From contig JAHFPV010000007.1 of the NCBI GenBank assembly GCA_023266575.1, forward strand, positions 62,001-126,000: a stretch of 64,000 nt of DNA, read 5' to 3'. Both the position numbers and the translations under genes were made by a program. This stretch comes from Sphingobium sp. Lineage in GTDB: Bacteria > Pseudomonadota > Alphaproteobacteria > Sphingomonadales > Sphingomonadaceae. Below are positions 8,725-15,712 of the stretch, one piece after another; position 1 is the first letter of the stretch; each line of letters begins with the position of its first letter. The notes below the pieces were generated by a model. It was given only the letters and a program-made list of their open reading frames with translations. It searched no databases and was not told the DNA's origin.

Positions 8725-9384
8725 GTGGGTAAGGCGGCCCTGACGGCAGTCGAAGGTGGGGCGAGCGCGCGCACGGCGGAGGCCGAGGAGACGCGGCGCA
8801 ACATATTGGACGTCGCCACCGTCGAATTTGCCGACAAGGGACTGAGCGGCGCGCGGATCGACGAAATCGCCGAACGCACCAATTCGTCAAAGCGGATGAT
8901 CTATTATTATTTCGGTGGCAAAGAGGGGCTGTATCGCGCGGTCCTGGAGCGGGCCTATACCGCCGTGCGCGAAGTCGATGCCGCCGTCCGGCGCGATCAT
9001 CTGCCCCCGGATGCAGCCTTGCGCGATCTCATCACCACGACCTTTGACTATCATATCCAGCATCCCGAATTTGTCCGGCTGGTCATGAACGAGAATATTC
9101 TGCGCGGCGCGCATGTCGGGGAGATACCGGGCATCCGCGAACGCAACCGCAAGGTGATCGATAATCTGCGTGAGATATTGGCCCAGGGGGTCGCTACCCG
9201 CCATTTTCGCGAGGGCATAGACCCGGTCGAACTGCACATGACCATCAGCGCGCTATGCTTCTATAATGTGTCGAACCGCTACACCTTTGCCTTCGGCTTC
9301 GACCGGGACATGACATCCCCCAAGGCGCTGGGCCGTCGCCGCATGTCGGTGATAGACATTATCGAAAGCTGGTGCCGGGCCTGA
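8725..9384 (+). CDS. TetR/AcrR-family transcriptional regulator
   Basis: This is a one-component repressor of about 219 residues. The N-terminal helix-turn-helix (about residues 20-66) shows TRRNILDVATVEFADKGLSG, RIDEIAERTNSSKRMIYYYF and GGKEGLYRAVLE, the classic TetR signature. The C-terminus is a ligand-binding domain resembling the TetR_C group. The start is taken as GTG 8725 because AGAAGG at 8710-8715 is well spaced; TTG 8704 in the same frame has no Shine-Dalgarno. It lies 28 bases after the dehydratase gene, so it is probably co-transcribed and autoregulated through site A. The likely inducer is a pathway intermediate (dehydroshikimate, protocatechuate or similar); that is inference. 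Confidence 0.9.
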   Translation: MGKAALTAVEGGASARTAEAEETRRNILDVATVEFADKGLSGARIDEIAERTNSSKRMIYYYFGGKEGLYRAVLERAYTAVREVDAAVRRDHLPPDAALRDLITTTFDYHIQHPEFVRLVMNENILRGAHVGEIPGIRERNRKVIDNLREILAQGVATRHFREGIDPVELHMTISALCFYNVSNRYTFAFGFDRDMTSPKALGRRRMSVIDIIESWCRA

Positions 9385-9405
9385 TCGGCGCACTGCCCGT
9401 TAGAA

Positions 9406-9430
9406 GGTTGCTGGCCCTTGCGCAGCAACC
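9406..9430 (+). terminator. hairpin after the tetR gene
   Basis: GGTTGCTG (9406-9413) pairs perfectly with CAGCAACC (9423-9430) around a 9-base loop, just past the TetR stop. CATCTTTGG follows, a weak T-run only. It separates the first unit from the esterase operon. Confidence 0.5.
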
Positions 9431-9446
9431 CATCTTTGGATAACAA

Positions 9447-9462
9447 TGTACGAAATAGTTAG
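9447..9462 (+). promoter_or_regulatory. putative TetR-type operator (site B) before the esterase operon
   Basis: TGTACGAAATAGTTAG matches the left arm and centre of the site A/site C palindrome (TGTAC-KAAMTR-GTACA) but has a degenerate right arm. It lies about 31 bases before the first esterase start at 9493. Confidence 0.5.
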
Positions 9463-9492
9463 CACATAAAACTAGCGGGTGAGGAGAAGCGG

Positions 9493-10500
9493 ATGCGCAA
9501 GCCGACTTTCAACGCAGTAGCAGCCGCTCTGCTCAGCACGGTCGCATGTCCGGCCCACGCCCAGCCGCCATCCACCCCCGCACCGCCGACAGCGCCCGAA
9601 CCTGCGCTGAGCGATCCCATGCCCGAACGGCGCGTGGCCTTTCCGGGCGGCGTCACCGCCAGCACCGACATCGTCTTTTCCACCATTCCCGGCTATCGCC
9701 CGATCACGCTCGACCTCTATCGCGCGGCTAGCGCCAGCGGGCCACGACCGCTCGTCATCTACATCCATGGCGGCGGCTGGATGAATGGCCATACCCGCCA
9801 GTCCGGCGCATTCAGTGACTTCCCGGCCGTCCTCGCGGACCTTGCCGCGCGCGGCTATGTCGTCGCCTCGCTCGAATATCGCCTGTCGCGCGAAGCCCCG
9901 TTCCCCGCCGCGATCGACGATGTCCGCACCGCCATCCGCTTTCTGAAAGCCAATGCGGCCAGCTATGGCATTGATGCTGGCCGCGTCGGCGTTTGGGGCG
10001 GTTCGGCGGGCGGACAATTGGCGGCGCTGGCCGCGCTGGACTGTGGCGCGGCTCCCGGCGGCGCGGACAAGGCCAATGCCACCCAGTCCGATTGCGTCCA
10101 GGCCGGGGTCGGCTGGTATGGCGTCTATGACTTCGCCATCATGCCCAAGTCCAACATCCCGCAGGCCGAAAATGCCTATCTCGATTGTGAGAAGGCGAGT
10201 TGCCCGGCGGATCGTGTCGCGGCCGCCAGTCCAGCCGCCCATGTCGACCGGAAAGACCCGCCCATGCTGCTGATCCACGGCACGGAGGATCGTGTCGTAC
10301 CGGTATCGCAGTCGCAGGAATTGGCCGCCAAGCTCAAGGCTGCGCAGGTGCCCGTCACGCTCGATATCATCGCCGGGGTCGGCCATAGCTGGATCGGCGC
10401 CAACGAAGCCGCGACCCGCGCGGCATCGCTCCGTGCGCTCGACCTGACATTCCGCTTTTTCGACGCCCGGCTCAAGGCCCGGCTTAAGGATAGCCGCTGA
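9493..10500 (+). CDS. exported alpha/beta-hydrolase esterase (BD-FAE/HSL-like)
   Basis: This is a secreted serine esterase of 335 residues. It has a signal peptide (cleavage near AHAQ, residue 23), an oxyanion-hole HGGGW motif (about residue 90), a nucleophile elbow GGSAGG (about 175), an acidic residue in LIHGTEDRVVP and the catalytic His in GVGHSWIG. It resembles the acetyl/feruloyl esterase group (BD-FAE). In this island it probably hydrolyses ester-linked quinate, shikimate or hydroxycinnamate conjugates in the periplasm. GAGGAGAAG lies just upstream. The stop overlaps the next start (TGATG), so the two esterases are translationally coupled. Confidence 0.88.
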   Translation: MRKPTFNAVAAALLSTVACPAHAQPPSTPAPPTAPEPALSDPMPERRVAFPGGVTASTDIVFSTIPGYRPITLDLYRAASASGPRPLVIYIHGGGWMNGHTRQSGAFSDFPAVLADLAARGYVVASLEYRLSREAPFPAAIDDVRTAIRFLKANAASYGIDAGRVGVWGGSAGGQLAALAALDCGAAPGGADKANATQSDCVQAGVGWYGVYDFAIMPKSNIPQAENAYLDCEKASCPADRVAAASPAAHVDRKDPPMLLIHGTEDRVVPVSQSQELAAKLKAAQVPVTLDIIAGVGHSWIGANEAATRAASLRALDLTFRFFDARLKARLKDSR

Positions 10501-12125
10501 TGCGTCGCTTGTGGACAGCCGTGGTGCTGTCTCTGGCCCTGCTGATCAGCGACCAGAGCGTGCTTGCCCAGGTGGTGGAGCGGCCTGCTGGGTCACCGGT
10601 CCAGACCGATGCCGGGCTGGTTGGCGGCATCACCCTGCCATCGGGGGTGCGGGCGTGGCTTGGCGTGCCATTCGCCGCCCCGCCTGTCCGCGACCTGCGC
10701 TGGCGCGATCCCCGTCCGCATGACAGCTGGACCGGTGTCTGGAACGCCGATCGCTTTGCGCCCGAATGTATCCAGCCCTTGCGTGGCCGTTCGATCAACC
10801 ATTATTTCGGGGAAGAGGCGACCAGTGAGGACTGCCTCTACCTCAACATCTGGGCGCCGCCCGAACCCGCTCCCGCGGGCAAGCCCTATCCCGTCATCAC
10901 CTGGATCTATGGCGGCGCGTTCAACGTCGGTTCGGCGTCGATGGCCAATTATTCCGGCGCGCCGCTTGCGGCCAAGGGTGTGGTCTATGTTGCGATCGCC
11001 TATCGGGTCGGCCCGCTCGGCTTTCTCGCCCATCCCGATCTGACGGTCGAGGGCGCAGGTCATTCGGGCAATTATGGCCTGAAGGACCAAATCGCCGGAC
11101 TGCGCTGGATTCAGCGCAATATTGCCGGTTTCGGCGGCGATCCCGGCAAGGTGACGGTGGTCGGCCAGTCGGCTGGCTCCATGTCCATCTCCCTATTGCA
11201 ATCAAGCCCGGCGGCGCGCGGCCTGTTCCATCGCGTGGTCGGCATGAGCGGATCGAGCTTTGGTGACCTGATGGCGCCGGTCCCGCTGGCGCAGGCGGAA
11301 CAGGAAGGACGCGCGCTGGAACAGGCGCTCGGTGCGTCATCGATCGAGGCGATGCGCGACATCCCGGCAGACCGCCTCATCAGCGTAGCGGCAACCGTGC
11401 CGCGTCGCCCGATCGTGCTGGACGGGCAGATATTGCAATCCCTGCCAGCCGCCAGCTTTGCAGCTGGCCAGCAGAATGACGTGCCCGCGATGATCGGCTT
11501 CACCCGCGACGAAAGTTTCCGCGCGCTGGGACTAGTCAATAGCATCGCCGATTACACCGCCGCCGTGCGTAAAGCCTTCCCCGAAACCGCCGCGCAAATC
11601 CTGACCCACTATCCTGCCAAAACCGATGAAGCGGCCCGCCGCGCGCTCCGCGACCTGCAACGCGACGCCAGCGTCGGCGCGCAAATGGCTGATTGGGCAA
11701 AGGCACAGGCGACCTATGGGAAGGCACCGGTCTATCCCTTCTTCTTCACACGGGTGCATCCCTATCGGCCCGGCGTCACCTTTGCCGATCATGACCCGGC
11801 GACGGTCGGGGCCTATCATACCGGTGACGTGCCCTATTGGCTTGGGACGCTCGACAGTCTCAACCGCTTTCGCGTCACCCGCGACTGGACGGCGCAGGAT
11901 CACGCCCTGTCGGACGCGATGATGGCGGCATTGTTATCCTTCGCGCGCACTGGCCAGCCCGGCTCTGGCTGGCCGATATTTCAGGCCAAGCGCCCGCAAA
12001 TGCGCCTGCTGGGCGATCCGGGGGGAAAGATCGACTGGCCCCATTATGCCGCCTTGCCACTGCTCAAGGCAGCAGCAGCGCCCCCGCCAGCAGCGCCGCT
12101 GGACCGGCCGCGCGTTCGCGATTGA
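10500..12125 (+). CDS. exported type B carboxylesterase
   Basis: This is a secreted carboxylesterase/para-nitrobenzyl-esterase family enzyme, 541 residues. The N-terminus is a signal peptide (LALLISDQSVLAQ). Family features are EDCLYLNIWAP, the oxyanion-hole YGGAF, nucleophile VVGQSAGSMS, acidic FTRDESF and the His of AYHTGDVPYWLG. It is directly coupled to the preceding esterase. Known relatives cleave feruloyl, chlorogenate and other aromatic esters. With dehydroquinase and dehydroshikimate dehydratase nearby, a chlorogenate-like ester is the best guess; the exact substrate is not visible in the sequence. Confidence 0.88.
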   Translation: MRRLWTAVVLSLALLISDQSVLAQVVERPAGSPVQTDAGLVGGITLPSGVRAWLGVPFAAPPVRDLRWRDPRPHDSWTGVWNADRFAPECIQPLRGRSINHYFGEEATSEDCLYLNIWAPPEPAPAGKPYPVITWIYGGAFNVGSASMANYSGAPLAAKGVVYVAIAYRVGPLGFLAHPDLTVEGAGHSGNYGLKDQIAGLRWIQRNIAGFGGDPGKVTVVGQSAGSMSISLLQSSPAARGLFHRVVGMSGSSFGDLMAPVPLAQAEQEGRALEQALGASSIEAMRDIPADRLISVAATVPRRPIVLDGQILQSLPAASFAAGQQNDVPAMIGFTRDESFRALGLVNSIADYTAAVRKAFPETAAQILTHYPAKTDEAARRALRDLQRDASVGAQMADWAKAQATYGKAPVYPFFFTRVHPYRPGVTFADHDPATVGAYHTGDVPYWLGTLDSLNRFRVTRDWTAQDHALSDAMMAALLSFARTGQPGSGWPIFQAKRPQMRLLGDPGGKIDWPHYAALPLLKAAAAPPPAAPLDRPRVRD

Positions 12126-12136
12126 GGGAGGGCGTC

Positions 12137-12670
12137 ATGACCCATTATTCACGCAGGCATGTGCTGGGCCTCGGCATGGCAACGCCGCTGCTACTACCGA
12201 CTCTTGCCCATGCAGCGGCGTCAGGCGCAACCGACGCGCCGGGACTGGCGTTCGTCTATGAAGCGATCGTGACGCTGGAGCCTGTGATGGAGGTTGGCAG
12301 GACGCCGCTCGGCACCCGTCGCCGCATCCCCATAACCGGCGGACATTTTGCCGGGCCGCGCATCCGTGGAACCGTGCTGTCGGGCGGCGCGGACTGGCAG
12401 TTGCAGCGGGCAGATGACTGGACCGTGATAGAGGCGGACTATATGATGCGGGCCGACGATGGCACGCTGATCCATGTCCGCAATGTCGGCCTGACCAACA
12501 GCCGCGTCGCGGGCGCGCCGGAACGCTATCTGCGGACCGTCCCCAGTTTCGAGGCGCCCGATGGACCTCATGCCTGGCTCAATCAGGCGATCTTCATCGG
12601 CACGCTGGGGCCACCCCCAGATGATGCGCCCAAGCCATCGGTGCGCATCCGCGTCTATCGCGTCACATGA
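12137..12670 (+). CDS. Tat-exported DUF3237 (UPF0311) protein
   Basis: This protein of 177 residues begins with a twin-arginine signal (YSRRHVLGLG...LAHAA). The mature part matches my recollection of DUF3237: FVYEAIVTLEP, RRRIPITGGHFAGPRIRGTVLSGGADW, DDGTLIHVRNVG and the C-terminal FIGTLG. The molecular function of DUF3237 is not settled; members often sit in aromatic or terpenoid catabolic clusters. ATG 12137 follows GGGAGGGCG. The end overlaps the next gene as ATGA, so it belongs to the esterase operon and presumably acts on the same ester or its product in the periplasm. Confidence 0.8.
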   Translation: MTHYSRRHVLGLGMATPLLLPTLAHAAASGATDAPGLAFVYEAIVTLEPVMEVGRTPLGTRRRIPITGGHFAGPRIRGTVLSGGADWQLQRADDWTVIEADYMMRADDGTLIHVRNVGLTNSRVAGAPERYLRTVPSFEAPDGPHAWLNQAIFIGTLGPPPDDAPKPSVRIRVYRVT

Positions 12671-13773
12671 AGCACGCCGCCAAGGCCGCGATACTGGCCA
12701 TGCTGTTGGGCAGTTGCACGACGCTGCCCGACACGCCGACCCGCGCAGTTGATCCGCCGACCCCCTGCGCCGCGACGGCGCAATTCTCTTTCGTCTGCGG
12801 CGCGGACAAGCCCGAAGATCTCGCCCATATCCCCGATACGCCCTGGTTGATCGCCAGCGGCTTTGCCAAAGGGGCAGGGCTGAAACTGGTCGATACCCGC
12901 CAAAGGACCGCGCGCATCTGGTTTACCGGTCGCGCCGATCAGATTGCGCGCGATCCCGCCTTCCCCGATTGCGACCAGCCGCCGGACCCAGCCCTGTTCA
13001 CCACGCGCGGCCTTAGCCTGCGTGGCGTCGCTCCCGGCAAAGCGCGGCTCCATGTGGTCAATCATGGCGGCCGCGAATCGATCGAAGTCTTTTCCGTCGA
13101 TTTTGGCGACGCAAGACAGAAGCCTGCGCTCCAATGGCAGGGCTGTCTGCTGATGCCGCCGGGCCATGCCGCCAACAGCGTCACAACCTATAGCGACGGC
13201 ACAGTGCTGGCGACCGTCCTGACCCGACCGGGAACCAGCATCACCGACTTCGTAGAAGGGCGGGTGACGGGCGGCGTGTACCAGCGCCGTCCCGGCGAAA
13301 CGGCATTTCAGTTGCTGCCGGGAACGCAACTACCGGGCAATAACGGCCTTGAGGCGGCACGCGATGACAGCGGCTTCTATGTCATTGCCTTCGGCTTGCG
13401 GCAGGTGCTGGGCTATGATCGACATGACAGCAGTGTCCCGCTTTGGCGGCTGACCGTGCCGGACTTCATGCCGGACAATATTCATTGGGATGGCGACCGC
13501 CTGATAATAGCGGGGATGATGCGGGAAGAACCGGCGTGCGGCGGGGTTCGCCGGATTATCGACGGCGTCGCCGATGGCATGACCTGTCATCGCGGCTATG
13601 CCGTGGCGCAGGTCGATCCCGTCGCCCATCAACTGACGATGCTGGCCTATGGTCCGCCCGATCCGCAGTTCAACGGCGCTTCTGCTGCCATTCTGATCGG
13701 ACAGCAGCTATGGCTCGGCTCTTATCAGGCCGATCGGATCGCGGTTCGCGCGCTGCCTTATGCCTTGCCCTGA
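12667..13773 (+). CDS. lipoprotein with SMP-30/paraoxonase-like features, function unknown
   Basis: This is a predicted periplasmic lipoprotein of 368 residues: the N-terminus KAAILAMLLGSC has a lipobox Cys near residue 17. The body has repeats suggesting a six-bladed propeller of the SMP-30/gluconolactonase/paraoxonase type (DLAHIPDTPWLIASG; LHVVNHGGRESIEVF; NGLEAARDDSGFYVIAFG; DNIHWDGDRLIIAG). The HVVNHG and DNIHWDG segments resemble paraoxonase calcium-site blades. Such proteins hydrolyse lactones or esters, for example quinic-acid lactones, but this is inference. It overlaps the DUF3237 gene by 4 bases and ends the esterase operon. Confidence 0.7.
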   Translation: MKHAAKAAILAMLLGSCTTLPDTPTRAVDPPTPCAATAQFSFVCGADKPEDLAHIPDTPWLIASGFAKGAGLKLVDTRQRTARIWFTGRADQIARDPAFPDCDQPPDPALFTTRGLSLRGVAPGKARLHVVNHGGRESIEVFSVDFGDARQKPALQWQGCLLMPPGHAANSVTTYSDGTVLATVLTRPGTSITDFVEGRVTGGVYQRRPGETAFQLLPGTQLPGNNGLEAARDDSGFYVIAFGLRQVLGYDRHDSSVPLWRLTVPDFMPDNIHWDGDRLIIAGMMREEPACGGVRRIIDGVADGMTCHRGYAVAQVDPVAHQLTMLAYGPPDPQFNGASAAILIGQQLWLGSYQADRIAVRALPYALP

Positions 13774-13779
13774 CATTGC

Positions 13780-13797
13780 ATGTACCAGTTCGTACAT
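13780..13797 (+). promoter_or_regulatory. putative TetR-type operator (site C) before the dehydroquinase operon
   Basis: ATGTACCAGTTCGTACAT has perfect 6-bp arms (ATGTAC/GTACAT). Its reverse complement, TGTACGAACTGGTACA, aligns base for base with site A apart from two centre positions. It starts 6 bases after the preceding stop and about 90 bases before the start at 13886. Confidence 0.65.
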
Positions 13798-13885
13798 TTC
13801 GCTTGCGCTGATGAAAATGTCGGCGTACGAACGGGCCATGGCGATCGGGGTGCAATCCCGACGCATCGGGGAGGACAGGCCAGCC

Positions 13886-14344
13886 ATGGGCCAGCGTTGC
13901 ATTCACATCCTGAACGGACCCAATCTCAACCTGCTCGGTGTGCGGGAGCCGGAGATTTACGGTCGCGATACGCTGGTCGATGTCGAGGCGGCCTGTCGGC
14001 GCGAAGTCGAAGGCACGGGGCTTAATATCCTGTTCCGCCAGAGCAATGCCGAGCATGATCTGGTTGGCTGGCTGCATGAAGCACGGGTTGGATCGGCGGG
14101 CATCGTCATCAATCCCGCCGCCTTCTCCTACGCCGCCTATCCGATACTCGATGCGCTCAAAATGTGCGAATGCCCGGTCGTCGAAGTGCATATCTCCAAC
14201 ATCCATCGCCGCGACGCGGAATGGCGCTCGCGCTCGATCATGACGCAGGTCGTGACCGGCATTGTCTCTGGCCTTGGCACGGACGGTTATGCGCTGGCCG
14301 TGCGGCATCTCGTCATGCTCGATCAGCGGCAGTTGGCGGCATGA
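13886..14344 (+). CDS. aroQ: type II 3-dehydroquinate dehydratase
   Basis: It dehydrates 3-dehydroquinate to 3-dehydroshikimate. The protein has 152 residues, normal for the small dodecameric type II enzyme. Visible motifs are ILNGPNLNLLGVREPEIYG with Arg20 and catalytic Tyr25, the INP loop with Asn76, and EVHISNIHRR with catalytic His102. The usual GAYTHTS substrate loop reads AAFSYAA here, so the conserved loop His is a Tyr. ATG 13886 is chosen because GGGGAGGA precedes it and family homology begins there. The gene overlaps the MFS gene (ATGA). Clustering with dehydroshikimate dehydratase marks it as catabolic (QuiB-like) rather than biosynthetic. Confidence 0.92.
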   Translation: MGQRCIHILNGPNLNLLGVREPEIYGRDTLVDVEAACRREVEGTGLNILFRQSNAEHDLVGWLHEARVGSAGIVINPAAFSYAAYPILDALKMCECPVVEVHISNIHRRDAEWRSRSIMTQVVTGIVSGLGTDGYALAVRHLVMLDQRQLAA

Positions 14345-15630
14345 CCATCGCATCGACCCTTCGTCCGACCAGGGCGCGCTTTGGCGTTCTTGGCCTGATC
14401 AGCATCGCGACCCTGCTCAACTATATGGATCGCGCCGTGATGGGCGTCGCTGCGCCGTCGCTGACGCAGGAATTGCAGATTTCACCCGAAATGATGGGGC
14501 TTATTTTCTCCGCCTTTTCATGGACCTATGCAGCGTCCCAGATTCCCGGCGGACTCCTGCTTGATCGGCTGGGCACGCGGATCACTTATGCGGGATCGCT
14601 GATCCTCTGGTCCTTCTTCACCCTGCTGCATGGCCTCGCCACCAACGTCACCATGTTGTTCGGCTTTCGCCTGGCGCTCGGTATGTCCGAAGCGCCCTGC
14701 TACCCCTGCAACAGCCGCATCCTGAGCAGCTGGTTCCCTCAGCAGGAGCGCGCCCGCGCCAACGCCGTCTATGCCGTCGGCCAATATGCTGGCCTGGCCT
14801 TCTTCAGCCCCGTCCTCTTCTGGGTGGTCGGCAGCATGGGCTGGCGCGCGCTGTTCATCATCGCTGGCGGCATCGGTCTGGCCTTTGGCCTGTTGATGTA
14901 CGCCTGGTATCGCGATCCCCAGCACAGCCATCGCGTCAACAGCGCTGAACTGGACCATATCCGCGCGGGCGGCGGTCTGGCAGACGCCGCCCCGGCGAAA
15001 TCTGTCCGCTTTTCCTGGGCCAATGTCGGCAAGCTGCTATCGCAGCGCCAGATATTGGGCGCATCGATCGGGCAATTTTGCGGCAATTCGACGCTGGTCT
15101 TTTTCCTGACCTGGTTCCCGACCTATCTGGCGACCGAACGGGGCATGGATTGGCTCAAGTCCGGCACCTTCGCCATATTGCCCTATATCGCCGCATCGGC
15201 GGGCGTGCTGCTGGGTGGCCATGTGTCGGACATGCTGATCCGGCGCACGGGATCGGCCAATATCGGCCGCAAACTGCCGATCGTCGTCGGACTGCTGCTG
15301 GCGTCGACCATCATCCTTGCCAATTTCGTGCAGAGCAACACGCTCGTCATCGCCATCATGTCGGTCGCCTTTTTCGGGCAGGGCATGGTCAATCTGGGCT
15401 GGACGCTCATTTCGGATGTCGCGCCGCGGCAATATATCGGCCTGACCGGCGGGGTGTTCAATCTCTGCGCCAATCTGGCCGGCATCGTCACGCCGATCGT
15501 GGTCGGTGTGATCGTGGGGCAGACCGGCTCCTTCTATGGCGCACTGGCCTTTATCGGCACGCTCGCGCTGGTCGGGGCCGCGGCCTATATCTTCATCGTC
15601 GGCGATGTGAAGCGGGTGGAAATGGACTGA
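14341..15630 (+). CDS. MFS permease, anion:cation symporter type (probable quinate/shikimate or related acid)
   Basis: This is an inner-membrane major facilitator of about 429 residues with 12 predicted helices. The N-terminus ARFGVLGLISIATLLNYMDRAVMGVAAPSL is typical of the ACS/phthalate-glucarate permease group, followed by GGLLLDRLGTR and the middle helices GASIGQFCGNSTLVFFLTWFPTYL. It starts at ATG 14341, overlapping the dehydroquinase stop by 4 bases. The tight coupling makes import of quinate, shikimate or a related cyclic acid the best inference. It is followed by the receptor at 15713 after a short gap containing operator site D. Confidence 0.88.
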   Translation: MTIASTLRPTRARFGVLGLISIATLLNYMDRAVMGVAAPSLTQELQISPEMMGLIFSAFSWTYAASQIPGGLLLDRLGTRITYAGSLILWSFFTLLHGLATNVTMLFGFRLALGMSEAPCYPCNSRILSSWFPQQERARANAVYAVGQYAGLAFFSPVLFWVVGSMGWRALFIIAGGIGLAFGLLMYAWYRDPQHSHRVNSAELDHIRAGGGLADAAPAKSVRFSWANVGKLLSQRQILGASIGQFCGNSTLVFFLTWFPTYLATERGMDWLKSGTFAILPYIAASAGVLLGGHVSDMLIRRTGSANIGRKLPIVVGLLLASTIILANFVQSNTLVIAIMSVAFFGQGMVNLGWTLISDVAPRQYIGLTGGVFNLCANLAGIVTPIVVGVIVGQTGSFYGALAFIGTLALVGAAAYIFIVGDVKRVEMD

Positions 15631-15675
15631 ATGACGCATTGAACGACACCATGCACGACGAGGCATGGTCTGAAA

Positions 15676-15691
15676 TGGACTAAATAGTTCG
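15676..15691 (+). promoter_or_regulatory. putative TetR-type operator (site D) before the second receptor gene
   Basis: TGGACTAAATAGTTCG shares the ACTAAATRGT core of site A and has near-palindromic arms (GGACTA/TAGTTC). It lies 22 bases before the receptor start at 15713. It is the weakest of the four sites. The overlapping GTTCGTTATA also resembles the motif at 54704-54713. Confidence 0.45.
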
Positions 15692-15712
15692 TTATAATAA
15701 GGGAGGATGAGC

